Positions 1-9,210 of a DNA stretch of 64,000 bases are shown piece by piece. The notes under the pieces were generated by a model that saw nothing but the letters and a program-made list of their open reading frames with translations, was not told where the DNA came from and ran no database searches. The position numbers and the translations under genes are program-made. The DNA is from an uncultured Bacteroidota bacterium (GTDB lineage: Bacteria > Bacteroidota > Bacteroidia > Bacteroidales > UBA932): contig CALGSW010000007.1 of NCBI GenBank assembly GCA_937901965.1, positions 105,872-169,871 of the forward strand, in the 5' to 3' direction. Each line of letters starts with the position of its first letter. Positions within the stretch are counted from its first letter, which is position 1.

Positions 1-258
1 AGATTGGACCAGTATATTTACACTCTCTCTGAAATCTCTTTTACCGTATGACTGTGCAGCTTTTCCTCCTGTCCCCACTCTTAAGAAACCAAGATTCCAG
101 TACAGAAGGTCAAAAAGCATTGTTCCTATGGCTACACCACCAATAGCTGCTGCATCTCCAAGCCTGCCGGCAATGGCAAGGTCTGCCATTCCCACAAGAG
201 GGACTGTAATATTTGCAAGGATGCTCGGCCCGGCAAGCCTAAGTATCTTTTTATTCAT
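1..258 (-). CDS. MATE-family efflux transporter (5' part only)
   Basis: Reading the minus strand from an ATG at 258 gives about 86 residues that run off the left edge of the window. They contain an N-terminal stretch typical of DinF/NorM-type multidrug and toxic-compound extrusion transporters: LAGPSILANI, a hydrophobic segment with GMADLAIAGRLG, and later LYWNLGFLRVGTGG. Such proteins are 12-helix inner-membrane antiporters driven by Na+ or H+. The start lies 3 bp after the stop of rsgA on the same strand, so the two genes are probably co-transcribed. Substrate cannot be inferred. The remainder lies outside the window. Confidence 0.85.
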   Translation of the reverse strand, partial: MNKKILRLAGPSILANITVPLVGMADLAIAGRLGDAAAIGGVAIGTMLFDLLYWNLGFLRVGTGGKAAQSYGKRDFRESVNILVQS

Positions 259-261
259 GTA

Positions 262-1200
262 CTATCTGTATTTTTCCTCCTCTTCAAGCATACCGAGGTA
301 TGAGATATATCTCTCTTCTGAGATTAAATCCTCTTCAACGGCCTCCTTTATCCGGCATCCCGGTTCATGAGTATGTGTACAGGGTGAAAACCTGCACTCT
401 GTATTTAATCTTAACATCTCAGGGAAATAGTGACTAAGCTCCTCCTTGTCCATTTCAACAAGCCCGAATCCCTTAATACCCGGTGTGTCAATTATAAATC
501 CGCCGCTGCTAAGAGGGTGAATTTCATAAAATGTAGTTGTGTGTTTCCCCTGAAGATGAAAATCCGAGATTTCGCCTGTCTTTAGCCTTAGATAAGGATC
601 CATAGAATTAATCAAAGAGGACTTCCCAACACCGGACTGGCCGGAGAAAAGTGTTATCCGCCCTTTGCACTCCTCTTTTATCCTGTTTATGTTCTGGCCG
701 CTTTTTGCCGATACCTCAATGATCTCATAACCTGCTTTTTCGTAAATATTCTTAAAGATATTCAGCAAATGAGCAGTTTCGCTGTCAATTAAATCAATTT
801 TATTAAGAATAATCTTTACGGGGACCCTGTATGCTTCACAGGTTACAAGGAATCTGTCAAGAAATACACTTTTGACCTCAGGATTTATGAGGGTTGTTAC
901 CAGATACGCTGTATCAATGTTTGAAGCAATAATATGTGATTCCCGTGATAAGTTTGTGGATTTCCTGATAATATAATTCTTACGGGGCTCAATTGATACA
1001 ATCATCCCTTTACCTTCATCTCCGGATTCATAATTGATTATGTCACCCACTGCAAGAGGGTTGGTTGTTTTAGAGCCCTTTAGTCTTAGTCTGCCCCTTA
1101 CTACACACTCAACAGGTTTCCATTCAGGAAGCGGACTCACTAAATAGTGACTTCCTGTATGTTTTACAACTGTTGCCCGTTTGGTTGCCGTTTTTTCCAC
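262..1200 (-). CDS. rsgA: Ribosome small-subunit-dependent GTPase RsgA
   Basis: This is a 312-residue circularly permuted GTPase acting in late 30S subunit maturation. An N-terminal OB-like domain is followed by GTPase motifs in permuted order: G4 (NKID) first, then the P-loop GQSGVGKSS, a TTT switch I, and G3 (DTPG). The C-terminal zinc-binding knuckle is visible as a Cys/His cluster (CRFSPCTHTHEPGC). Length and order fit the family. The chosen start is GTG, because no ATG occurs in frame upstream and the N-terminus aligns with the OB fold. It lies directly upstream of the MATE gene in a two-gene unit and is divergent from the polyprenyl synthase gene. Confidence 0.95.
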   Translation of the reverse strand: MEKTATKRATVVKHTGSHYLVSPLPEWKPVECVVRGRLRLKGSKTTNPLAVGDIINYESGDEGKGMIVSIEPRKNYIIRKSTNLSRESHIIASNIDTAYLVTTLINPEVKSVFLDRFLVTCEAYRVPVKIILNKIDLIDSETAHLLNIFKNIYEKAGYEIIEVSAKSGQNINRIKEECKGRITLFSGQSGVGKSSLINSMDPYLRLKTGEISDFHLQGKHTTTFYEIHPLSSGGFIIDTPGIKGFGLVEMDKEELSHYFPEMLRLNTECRFSPCTHTHEPGCRIKEAVEEDLISEERYISYLGMLEEEEKYR

Positions 1201-1265
1201 GGCTGCGAAGATACAAAATTGTATAAAAAAGGATTAACTTCGCGGTGTATTTAAAATCTATTGTA

Positions 1266-2243
1266 ATGTTATCTGCATCTGAAATAGAAAATGTGGTTGA
1301 AAAAGGCCTGATGAATCTTGATTGGAAAATGCAACCGGAAGAGCTCTATGAACCTATTGAGTATCTTATTTCCATTGGAGGTAAAAGGCTTCGGCCAAGG
1401 CTTGCTATACTATGCTGCAATCTGTTTACAGATAAAATTGATAAGTCTGTTTTGTACCCCGCCCTCGGGCTGGAGGTATTCCACGGCTTCACTCTTATAC
1501 ATGATGATATCATGGACGGGGCAGATATGAGAAGGAATCAGCCAACTGTTCACAAAAAGTGGAACAGTAATGTGGCCATCCTTTCGGGGGATGTTATGTG
1601 TATTAAGTCATATCAGCTTATTGCAAATGCACCTGAAAAATATCTTAAAGAGGTTCTTGATATTTTTTCAGAGACCGCTTCACAGGTATGCGAAGGGCAG
1701 CAGTATGATATGAATTATGAAGCTGAGCCATTCATCACTATTGAAGACTACATGCATATGATAGGTCTCAAAACAGCGGTTCTGGTTGCTTGTTCTGCAA
1801 AAATAGGTGCAATTATAGGTGGCGCAGAAAGATCAGTTGCAGATGCTTTGTACAATTTCGCTTATAAACTGGGACTTGCTTTTCAGATTAAAGACGACCT
1901 GCTTGACAGTTTTGGAGACACAGCTGTTTTTGGCAAAAACATTGGCGGGGATATTATGAGTAACAAGAAGACATGGTTACTTGTCCAGAGTATGAAGAGA
2001 GCAACCGGATCAGACAAGGCAGAACTTGACAGGCTTTTGATAAATAAAGAGATTGTGAGGGAGGAGAAAATACCGGCAATGCAGGCTCTTTTCACCAGAC
2101 TGGGAGTAAAGGAGGATGCAGACAGGGCTGTTGAGAATCTTCACAGTGAAGCGTGGGCAAGTATTGAAAATGCAAAACTAAACAGCCGTCAGCTGGATCA
2201 GCTTTCTGATTTTGCAAACTCGTTGCTGAACAGAGAGAGGTAA
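1266..2243 (+). CDS. Polyprenyl diphosphate synthase (trans-isoprenyl type)
   Basis: This class I trans-prenyltransferase condenses isopentenyl diphosphate onto an allylic diphosphate for quinone side chains or other isoprenoids. The first Asp-rich motif appears as HDDIMDGADMRR and the second as KDDLLDSFGD, with the GGKRLRPRL substrate-binding stretch near the N-terminus. Length (about 325 residues) is normal for farnesyl- to octaprenyl-type enzymes, and chain length cannot be read from the sequence. A GTG at 1245 is also in frame, but the ATG at 1266 gives the usual family N-terminus (MLSASEIE). The U32 gene follows after 16 bp on the same strand. Confidence 0.9.
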   Translation: MLSASEIENVVEKGLMNLDWKMQPEELYEPIEYLISIGGKRLRPRLAILCCNLFTDKIDKSVLYPALGLEVFHGFTLIHDDIMDGADMRRNQPTVHKKWNSNVAILSGDVMCIKSYQLIANAPEKYLKEVLDIFSETASQVCEGQQYDMNYEAEPFITIEDYMHMIGLKTAVLVACSAKIGAIIGGAERSVADALYNFAYKLGLAFQIKDDLLDSFGDTAVFGKNIGGDIMSNKKTWLLVQSMKRATGSDKAELDRLLINKEIVREEKIPAMQALFTRLGVKEDADRAVENLHSEAWASIENAKLNSRQLDQLSDFANSLLNRER

Positions 2244-2259
2244 TATCTGTTATTTAAGT

Positions 2260-3498
2260 ATGAATTCTTCGTTAATTGAGATAATGGCTCCGGCCGGAAA
2301 CTTTGAGAGCTTGCATGCTGCTATTCAGGGGGGTGCAAATTCAGTCTATTTTGGAGTTGGGAATCTTAACATGAGATCACACTCTGCGAATAACTTTACA
2401 GCAGATTCTCTCAAAGAGATAGTTGAGATTTGCCGCCAGGCTGGTGTAAAGTCCTATCTGACTTTGAATATCGTCATATATGATGAGGATATTCAGCCGA
2501 TGAAAGAGACTATAGATAAGGCGGTAGAGGCGGGGGTGTCGGCAATTATAGCCTCTGACATGTCTGTAATACTTTATGCCAGGGAGAGAGGTATGGAGGT
2601 GCATATTTCTACCCAGCTGAATGTTTCAAATATTCTCAGTCTTAAATATCATGCTCAGTTTGCTGATGTGATTGTTCTTGCAAGAGAGTTAAATCTTAAC
2701 CAGATAAAGGAGATTTCCGACACCATAGAGAGGGAGCAGATAAAAGGTCCTTCAGGAGAACTTGTCAAACTGGAACTGTTTTGTCACGGTGCTCTTTGTA
2801 TGGCAGTTTCCGGCAAGTGCTACCTGAGTCTCCATGAATACAATGCCTCTGCTAACCGGGGAAGTTGCTACCAAATTTGCAGAAGGTCTTATGAGGTAAA
2901 AGATAAAGAGACGGGAAACACATTGGAGGTAGACAATAAATACATAATGTCACCTAAAGATTTATCAACCATACTTTTTGTTGACAAAATTATTGAATCT
3001 GGCATAAGAGTGTTTAAGATTGAAGGGAGAGCAAGAGCGCCTGAGTATGTAAAAAGAGTATCGTCAGCATACAGAGAGGCAGCAGACGCAGTCTGCGAGG
3101 GTAGATATAATCCTGAACTTGCAAAAGAGCTTGAGAAAAGAGTGTCGGAGGTATTCAACAGAGGATTCTGGGATGGGTATTATCAGGGTGCGCGTCTGGG
3201 TGAGTGGAGCGATGTCTATGGTAATAAGGCAACCAAGAAAAAAATATATGTTGGAAAGGTTACTAACTTTTTCTCAAACCTTTCTGTTGCAGAGGTCCTT
3301 ATTGAAACCGGCGAACTGAAAAGAGGAGATGATATTCTTATAATTGGTCCATCTACCGGTGTGATGGAGCACAGGGTAGATGAGATAAGAACAAATCTTG
3401 AGTCTGTAGAGAGGGCTGTCAAGGGGGAGTATTGTTCTCTACCGGTTCCTCAGGGTACAAAACTCAGGAGGTCTGATAAAATTTACTTGTGGAGATAA
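2260..3498 (+). CDS. U32 family peptidase-like protein (TrhP/RlhA-type)
   Basis: This 412-residue protein has the U32 signature in the middle: LELFCHGALCMAVSGKCYLS, followed by a Cys-containing stretch (NRGSCYQICRR). The N-terminal half looks like a TIM-barrel (MAPAGNFESLHAAIQGGAN). Although named peptidases, characterised U32 members YegQ/TrhP and RlhA take part in prephenate-dependent hydroxylation of tRNA or 23S rRNA, probably with an iron-sulfur cluster held by the Cys residues. Which RNA is modified here cannot be decided. The gene overlaps the next reading frame by 10 bp, which suggests co-transcription. Confidence 0.85.
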   Translation: MNSSLIEIMAPAGNFESLHAAIQGGANSVYFGVGNLNMRSHSANNFTADSLKEIVEICRQAGVKSYLTLNIVIYDEDIQPMKETIDKAVEAGVSAIIASDMSVILYARERGMEVHISTQLNVSNILSLKYHAQFADVIVLARELNLNQIKEISDTIEREQIKGPSGELVKLELFCHGALCMAVSGKCYLSLHEYNASANRGSCYQICRRSYEVKDKETGNTLEVDNKYIMSPKDLSTILFVDKIIESGIRVFKIEGRARAPEYVKRVSSAYREAADAVCEGRYNPELAKELEKRVSEVFNRGFWDGYYQGARLGEWSDVYGNKATKKKIYVGKVTNFFSNLSVAEVLIETGELKRGDDILIIGPSTGVMEHRVDEIRTNLESVERAVKGEYCSLPVPQGTKLRRSDKIYLWR

Positions 3499-3956
3499 CA
3501 GACAGAGATACAATTACCGGTGATAAACTCCCTGAACAAATGGTGGAGTTTATAGGAGAGCACCATTTACTGACACTTGCAACCTCAAGTGCAGAAGATA
3601 TTTGGTGTTCTCATGGATTCTATGTTTATCTGGAAGATGAGAATGCCTTTCTGATTATTTCTGAAGAGAAGACAAGACACGTGAAACTTGCCAGAGTGAA
3701 TCCTGTCGTATCAGGAGGGATTGCACTTGAGACAAAACGTGTGGGTGAAATAAGAGGGCTTCAGTTCAAAGCTGTAATGGAGCAGTGTGAAAGTTCAATC
3801 TTTGAAAAATATAAACTTGCCTATCTAAAGAGCTTTCCTTATGCAATTTTCAAAGGTGGTGACCTTTGGCTTCTGCGAATAACAGAAGCCAAATTCACCG
3901 ATAATCGCCTTGGCTTTGGTAAAAAGCTTAAGTTTACAAGCGGAAAGACCTCCTGA
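3489..3956 (+). CDS. YhbP-like protein, pyridoxamine-phosphate-oxidase fold
   Basis: The 155-residue protein resembles the E. coli YhbP/UPF0306 family. Shared features are an N-terminal HLLTLATS strand, a WCSHGFYVY segment, EEKTRH, and the C-terminal FTDNRLGFGKK motif. The fold is that of flavin-binding split-barrel proteins, and no enzymatic role is established. The GTG at 3489 is chosen because a later ATG (3540) would remove the first helix of the family. The gene overlaps the U32 gene by 10 bp upstream. Its 3' end overlaps the convergent metK gene by 23 bp. Confidence 0.75.
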   Translation: MEITDRDTITGDKLPEQMVEFIGEHHLLTLATSSAEDIWCSHGFYVYLEDENAFLIISEEKTRHVKLARVNPVVSGGIALETKRVGEIRGLQFKAVMEQCESSIFEKYKLAYLKSFPYAIFKGGDLWLLRITEAKFTDNRLGFGKKLKFTSGKTS

Positions 3957-5184
3957 TATCCTCTACTGCATCAAGTTTTTCCCAGGCAAAGAACTCAACC
4001 TCTTTAACAACGGTTTTACCGTTTTCAATAAGTTCAACCTCTTTTGTAAACGGATCTCTGCCCATATGGCCATATGCTGCAGTCATTTCATATATAGGAT
4101 ATTTGAGTTTCAGCCTCTCAATTATTTTTGCAGGTCTGAGGTCAAATATCTCCTGAACTTTAATGGCAATTTCTCCATCTGATAATCCATTGTTTGCAGT
4201 CCCGTATGTGTTCACAAAAACACTAACAGGTTTTGCTACACCAATAGCGTATGCCAGCTGAACAAGTACCTCTTTTGCCACACCTGCAGCAACAAGATTC
4301 TTTGCAATATGTCTTGCTGCATAAGCTGCAGATCTGTCAACTTTGCTTGGATCTTTACCGGAAAAAGCACCTCCTCCGTGAGCACCTTTACCGCCATAAG
4401 TGTCAACAATAATTTTTCTGCCTGTAAGTCCGGTGTCACCATGAGGACCTCCAATCACAAATTTCCCTGTTGGATTTACATGAAGAATATAGTCTCCTTT
4501 GAATAGCTTCTGTGTATATTCAGGAAGTCTTGCAACAAGTCTCGGGATTAGGATATTCTTAACATCCTCGCGTATTTTTGACTGCATTGAAGCATCATTG
4601 TCAAACTCATCATGCTGAGTTGAAATAACAATTGTATGAACTCTCAGGGGATTATTATTGTCATCATACTCAATTGTAAACTGAGATTTTGAATCCGGTC
4701 TGAGGTATGTCATCTCTTTTCCCTCTCTTCTGATTTTTGCAAGTTCAAGAAGTGCGATGTGAGATAATGTTAACGGAAGAGGCATATACTCCTCAGTGTC
4801 AGTACATGCATATCCAAACATCATCCCCTGATCACCCGCTCCCTGCTCTTCAGGATTTGCTACATCAACTCCTCTGTTGATGTCCGGAGACTGTTCGTGT
4901 ATTGCAGACAGAATACCACATGAATTGCCGTCAAACATATACTCGGCTTTTGTGTATCCTATTCTGTTGATTACTCTTCTGGTTATTTGCTGTATGTCTA
5001 CATATGCAGAGGAGCGAACCTCTCCGCCTACTACTGCCAGGCCTGTGCTTACGAATGTTTCGCAGGCAACTTTTGAATTGCTGTCTTGTCTGATGAATTC
5101 ATCCAGAATTGCATCTGATATCTGGTCAGCCACTTTGTCCGGATGCCCTTCAGATACCGACTCAGATGTGAATAAATATGACAT
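3934..5184 (-). CDS. metK: S-adenosylmethionine synthetase MetK
   Basis: This cytoplasmic enzyme makes S-adenosylmethionine from methionine and ATP. Family motifs seen are TSESVSEGHPDKVADQISDA at the N-terminus, GEQGAGDQG-type residues (here EEQGAGDQGMMFGYA), and the Gly-rich loop GGKGAHGGGAFSGKDPSKVDRS. The 416-residue length matches Bacteroidota homologues, which are longer than the E. coli enzyme. The gene stands alone on its strand. It is preceded by a SAM-II-type riboswitch, so synthesis is probably shut down when SAM is abundant. Its end overlaps the convergent yhbP-like gene. Confidence 0.97.
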   Translation of the reverse strand: MSYLFTSESVSEGHPDKVADQISDAILDEFIRQDSNSKVACETFVSTGLAVVGGEVRSSAYVDIQQITRRVINRIGYTKAEYMFDGNSCGILSAIHEQSPDINRGVDVANPEEQGAGDQGMMFGYACTDTEEYMPLPLTLSHIALLELAKIRREGKEMTYLRPDSKSQFTIEYDDNNNPLRVHTIVISTQHDEFDNDASMQSKIREDVKNILIPRLVARLPEYTQKLFKGDYILHVNPTGKFVIGGPHGDTGLTGRKIIVDTYGGKGAHGGGAFSGKDPSKVDRSAAYAARHIAKNLVAAGVAKEVLVQLAYAIGVAKPVSVFVNTYGTANNGLSDGEIAIKVQEIFDLRPAKIIERLKLKYPIYEMTAAYGHMGRDPFTKEVELIENGKTVVKEVEFFAWEKLDAVEDIRRSFRL

Positions 5185-5271
5185 TGTCGTGATAAATTAA
5201 AAAATTAAACATTTTTGGAAAAAAATGAGTCTTGCATACACGAAATGACATACAGGAAAACAAATGTTATG

Positions 5272-5325
5272 AACATTTTAGCATTTTTTCATGTGGTTGC
5301 AAGCGGTCAAATCCCTCCACCTAAT
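5272..5325 (-). promoter_or_regulatory. SAM-II-type riboswitch upstream of metK
   Basis: Read on the minus strand, the leader contains GGTGG, GATTTGACCGCTTGCA, ACCAC, then TGAAAAAATGCTAAAA. This matches the SAM-II pattern as I recall it: a P1 stem, GATTTaACC with TTGCA, then TGAtAAA and the conserved GCTAAAA pseudoknot strand. GTGG and CCAC can pair as P1. The element lies about 90 bases before the metK start and just after a -7 box. The match is by eye against remembered consensus, not by a covariance model. Confidence 0.75.
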
Positions 5326-5333
5326 AATTTGTG

Positions 5334-5341
5334 CAAAGATA
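5334..5341 (-). promoter_or_regulatory. Bacteroidota -7 box for metK
   Basis: The minus strand reads TATCTTTG, matching TAnnTTTG. It lies about 10 bases before the riboswitch P1 stem, so the predicted transcript starts immediately before the aptamer. Confidence 0.6.
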
Positions 5342-5420
5342 AATAAAATTTGTTAATAAAAAATGGTTACGTTATTGTTAAATATTTCAAAATAATTGTC
5401 ATTTTTACTTATGATTTGAC

Positions 5421-5428
5421 TATTTTTG
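5421..5428 (+). promoter_or_regulatory. -7 box for the TonB-dependent receptor gene
   Basis: TATTTTTG matches TAnnTTTG, with a TTG about 22 bases upstream (5396-5398). It lies 33 bases before the receptor start codon. Confidence 0.5.
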
Positions 5429-5461
5429 CGACACAAAACCAAACAACTTTTATAAATACCT

Positions 5462-8400
5462 ATGAAACAAACACTTAAGAAATTTGCCATGGTGGCCATG
5501 AGTATGTTTGTTGCCTTTGCAGCTTTTGCACAGGTTACTACATCCTCAATGAGCGGAATTATTTCCGAGGCCGACGGAAGACCGGTAGTTGGTGCTACTG
5601 TAGTTGCCGTTCACACCCCTTCAGGCACCCAGTATTACTCTATTACCGATAACGCCGGTAACTACCGCATCCAAAACATGCGTGTTGGCGGTCCTTACGA
5701 AGTTGAGGTATCTTTCCTTGGTTTCGGTTCTGTAAAGAGTGGAAACATTTTTCTGAAACTGGGGGAGAACTTTGTTCAAAATGCAGTTCTTTCTGAAGAG
5801 GCTGTAAGTCTGAGCGAAGTAATTGTCTCTGCAGGAGTTAATCCTATTCTTAACAGTGACAGAACAGGTGCTTCCATGAACATAAGCACCAGAGAGATCA
5901 ACACACTTCCTTCAATAAGCAGAAGTATTACAGACTTTACCAAACTCACTCCTCAGGCTAACGGTACATCGTTTGCCGGACGTGACGGTCGTTTTAATAC
6001 TGTGACTATTGACGGTGCTGCATTTAACAATAACTTTGGTCTTTCAAGCAATGCACTTCCGGGCGGTACAGCTCAGCCTGTATCACTTGACGCTATCGCT
6101 GAAGTATCGGTAAACATCGCTCCTTATGATGTACGCCAGTCTCAGTTTACAGGTGCTGCTATCAATGCAGTTACAAAATCCGGTGATAACAACTGGAAAG
6201 CATCCGTATATAGCTACCTCAGACCTAAATCATTCAATGGTGAGAAAGTTGGAGAGTCAATTGTAAAAGGTGCACGTGACAGAGAGTCTCAGATGTACGG
6301 TATCACAGTGGGTGGTCCTATCATTAAAAACAAACTCTTCTTCTTTGTAAGCGGCGAGTATGAAAAAGAGTCATCACCAAGCGGTGCATGGGAACCAAGT
6401 ACAAACGGTGTTCCAGACCTTACAAACAGAATTTCACGTACTACTGTTGCAGATCTTGAGAGAGCTAAAACTCACCTGATGAATACTTACGGATATGATC
6501 CGGGTGAATATCAGAACTTTTCTGCTTTCCCTTCTCAGAACTACAAGATTCTTGCAAGAATTGACTGGAATATCTCAAGAAACCACAAGTTTGTTGCAAG
6601 ATACAACAGACTTAGAAATACATCTACCAACCTCACAAATGCAACATCAGGACCTCCTTCGGTTCCAAGATCAAACTACAGCAGGGTTGGTGAAAAATCA
6701 ATTTCGTTCTCAAATGCTTTCTACGGAAATGAAAATGCAATTGATGCATTCGCAGCTGAGTTGAACAGTACATTCGGATCAAAGTTTGCCAACAAACTTC
6801 TTGTTTCTTATACTGCAACAACTGATCCAAGAAGAACTTCAAACAGTGACCTGTTCCCGTTCGTAGACATCTATAAAGATGGCGATCCTTACATGTCATT
6901 CGGTTATGAGCTTTTCACATATAAAAATCAGGTTCTCAACAACACATTCACTGTTACTGATAACCTTTCAATAAACCTTGACAAACACACTATCACAGCA
7001 GGTCTGTCATACAGCAACATCTATGTAAATAACTCTTATATCCGTGAAGGGACAAGCTACTACAGATATGCTTCTCTTGACGACTTCATCAACAATGCCA
7101 AGCCAACCGGATTTGGTGTTACTTACGGATACGAAGGACAAGACATCAAAGGTGTTGAAATGAGTTTCGGTCTTGGTAGTGCTTATATTCAGGATGAGTG
7201 GCAGATTGATCCTAAGTTTAAATTAACTTATGGTATCCGTGCTGAGCTTCCTATGTACCACAATAAACTTATTGACAATCCTGCAGTAGGCGCTCTTGAT
7301 TTCAACGGATATAAGATGAATCTTGGTGAGTGGCCGGACAGCAAAGTTCAGATCAACCCTAGAATTGGATTTAACTGGGACGTAAAAGGTGACAGAAGTA
7401 TACAACTTCGCGGAGGTACAGGTATCTTCTCCGGAGTGCTTCCTTTTGTATGGTTTACTAACCAGCCAACTGCTTCAGGTACTGTACAAAGCCCTGAAAT
7501 AGGTATAACTGGAACCAACCTTCCTGCTGACTTCAGATTTAACCCTGATTTCAAAGCACAGGTTGCAAAATATCCATCTCTATTCCCTTCAACATTGAGC
7601 ACTACACTTGCCAGTGGAGCTGCTCTGGCTGAAGTAAGCAAAGATTTCAAGATGCCGCAAATTTGGAGGTCAAATCTTGCCGGTGACTTTGAACTTCCTG
7701 GTAATATGATTCTTACTATTGAAGCACTTTACTCAAAGGATATAAATGCAATTGTTCAGAAGAACGTGAATCTTCCAAATGCACAGAATGTATTTATGGG
7801 TGTAGACGGTCGTCCACGCTGGACTAATAAGGCTATTAACAGCAAGGTCTCTTCTGCAATGGTTCTTGATAACACAAACAAGGGTTATCAGGCTTTCTTT
7901 ACAGCGCAGTTGATCAAAAACTTTGAGTATGGATTCTCAGGTATGCTTGCTTACACTTACAATGTGGCAAAAGACGTTACCTCAAATCCTGGCTCTTCGG
8001 CCAACTCAGCATGGACAAGTAACCTTGACGCATTCAGCCTTAACCATCCTGCACTTGGATACTCAAGCTTCTCTGTTCCTCACAGAGTTGTAGGATCACT
8101 TTCATACAGAATTGAGTATGCAAGACATCTTGCAACAACAATCTCAGTTTATTATAATGGTGCAGCTTCAGGAAGATCATCAGTGGCTTACTCAAATGAT
8201 ATGAATGGTGATGGCTCTGCTTCAGACCTTATCTACATACCTAACCACAAAGACGAAATCAATTTTGTTGATGTACCTGGTAAAATGACAGCAGCACAGC
8301 AGGCAGACAAATTCATGGAGTACGTTAAAGGTGACAAATACCTAAGCAAACACATGGGTGAATATGCAGGCAGATTTGGATATGTAAATCCATGGAGAAA

Positions 8401-8722
8401 CCGCTGGGACGTAAAAGTTCTTCAGGATGTATTTGCTGACTTTGGAACAGACAGAAGATACACACTTCAGGTTTCACTTGATATAGTAAATGCTGCTAAC
8501 CTGCTTAGCAAGAACTGGGGTCTTTACAAGAAATCTGGTTTGGCAAATAACTATGATGTAATTATGCCTCTGACTTACAAAGGTGTAAATCATATGGGCC
8601 AGCCTACATACACTTTGAACGCTTCAGATTTAGCTAACTTCGACGCTAAAAACCAGTTAATCAATCAGGTTACTACAGGAAGTACCTGGGGAATGCAACT
8701 AGGTCTTCGTCTGTTGTTCTAG
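5462..8722 (+). CDS. Oar-like TonB-dependent outer-membrane receptor
   Basis: This is a 1086-residue outer-membrane beta-barrel protein. A signal peptide (residues 1-23, ending AAFA) is followed by a carboxypeptidase-regulatory-like domain (about 27-110), a TonB plug domain (about 115-240, with SITDFTKLTPQA and TIDGAAFNNNFG), and a long barrel ending in an aromatic residue (LGLRLLF). The GDGSASDLIYIP-type strand near residue 920 is typical of Oar-like receptors. No SusD partner follows, so a glycan-uptake SusCD pair is not supported. The substrate is unknown. It has its own promoter and a strong terminator, so it is monocistronic. Confidence 0.9.
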   Translation: MKQTLKKFAMVAMSMFVAFAAFAQVTTSSMSGIISEADGRPVVGATVVAVHTPSGTQYYSITDNAGNYRIQNMRVGGPYEVEVSFLGFGSVKSGNIFLKLGENFVQNAVLSEEAVSLSEVIVSAGVNPILNSDRTGASMNISTREINTLPSISRSITDFTKLTPQANGTSFAGRDGRFNTVTIDGAAFNNNFGLSSNALPGGTAQPVSLDAIAEVSVNIAPYDVRQSQFTGAAINAVTKSGDNNWKASVYSYLRPKSFNGEKVGESIVKGARDRESQMYGITVGGPIIKNKLFFFVSGEYEKESSPSGAWEPSTNGVPDLTNRISRTTVADLERAKTHLMNTYGYDPGEYQNFSAFPSQNYKILARIDWNISRNHKFVARYNRLRNTSTNLTNATSGPPSVPRSNYSRVGEKSISFSNAFYGNENAIDAFAAELNSTFGSKFANKLLVSYTATTDPRRTSNSDLFPFVDIYKDGDPYMSFGYELFTYKNQVLNNTFTVTDNLSINLDKHTITAGLSYSNIYVNNSYIREGTSYYRYASLDDFINNAKPTGFGVTYGYEGQDIKGVEMSFGLGSAYIQDEWQIDPKFKLTYGIRAELPMYHNKLIDNPAVGALDFNGYKMNLGEWPDSKVQINPRIGFNWDVKGDRSIQLRGGTGIFSGVLPFVWFTNQPTASGTVQSPEIGITGTNLPADFRFNPDFKAQVAKYPSLFPSTLSTTLASGAALAEVSKDFKMPQIWRSNLAGDFELPGNMILTIEALYSKDINAIVQKNVNLPNAQNVFMGVDGRPRWTNKAINSKVSSAMVLDNTNKGYQAFFTAQLIKNFEYGFSGMLAYTYNVAKDVTSNPGSSANSAWTSNLDAFSLNHPALGYSSFSVPHRVVGSLSYRIEYARHLATTISVYYNGAASGRSSVAYSNDMNGDGSASDLIYIPNHKDEINFVDVPGKMTAAQQADKFMEYVKGDKYLSKHMGEYAGRFGYVNPWRNRWDVKVLQDVFADFGTDRRYTLQVSLDIVNAANLLSKNWGLYKKSGLANNYDVIMPLTYKGVNHMGQPTYTLNASDLANFDAKNQLINQVTTGSTWGMQLGLRLLF

Positions 8723-8744
8723 TATTTTACTTAAATTGTTTTCT

Positions 8745-8779
8745 GTGGAGCTCTCATTATGTGGGAGCTCCACTTTTTT
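8745..8779 (+). terminator. Rho-independent terminator after the receptor gene
   Basis: A 9-bp perfect stem (GTGGAGCTC at 8745-8753 with GAGCTCCAC at 8765-8773) is followed directly by TTTTTT. Confidence 0.9.
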
Positions 8780-8796
8780 ATTGGCTATAATTTTAC

Positions 8797-8804
8797 TAAC
8801 TTTG
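8797..8804 (+). promoter_or_regulatory. -7 box for yraN
   Basis: TAACTTTG matches TAnnTTTG and lies 25 bases before the yraN start codon, just after the preceding terminator. Confidence 0.5.
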
Positions 8805-8829
8805 TTTAGAAGCGTGAGAAAGAGAGTTT

Positions 8830-9192
8830 ATGGTATCAAAACTGGAGAAGGGTAGGCGAGGTGAAAGAGAGGCTGAAATGTTTCTGATCAACAGAGGATT
8901 GAGGACGCTTGAGTGTAACTGGAGGTGCAGCCACAAAGAGATTGATTTGATAATGGAGGAGGGTGAAATTATCCATTTTGTGGAGGTCAGAACGCTTACA
9001 ACCCCTGCGTTGATAAAGCCATATGAAACAATCGGTTTAGGAAAACAGAGAAATCTGATAAAGGCAGCATCATCCTATCTGGCAAAAAAGAGGATCAGCA
9101 AGGAGGTGTCGTTTGATATTGTTTCTGTATTGTTTGATAATGGACGTGCAGAAATTGAGTACTTTCAGAATGCATTCTCTCCAAGATGGTAA
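8830..9192 (+). CDS. YraN/UPF0102 family protein
   Basis: This 120-residue protein has the restriction-endonuclease-like core of the UPF0102 family. It has GRRGEREAEMFLINRG near the N-terminus, then CNWRCSHKEIDLIMEEG and the HFVEVRT strand, which carry the E..D..ExR-type residues. At the catalytic position the usual VEVK is VEVR here, as in some family members. No established substrate is known; a role in DNA metabolism is only inferred from the fold. It is followed after 18 bp by the guanylyltransferase gene, probably in the same transcript. Confidence 0.85.
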   Translation: MVSKLEKGRRGEREAEMFLINRGLRTLECNWRCSHKEIDLIMEEGEIIHFVEVRTLTTPALIKPYETIGLGKQRNLIKAASSYLAKKRISKEVSFDIVSVLFDNGRAEIEYFQNAFSPRW

Positions 9193-9210
9193 GATTTTAA
9201 AGTCAAGATA

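Noticed and set aside
1245..1265. An upstream GTG start for the polyprenyl synthase gene.
   Set aside because: It would add seven residues not typical of the family; the ATG at 1266 fits better.
5462..8722. A SusCD-type glycan uptake locus.
   Set aside because: No susD-like gene follows; a terminator and yraN come directly after the receptor.
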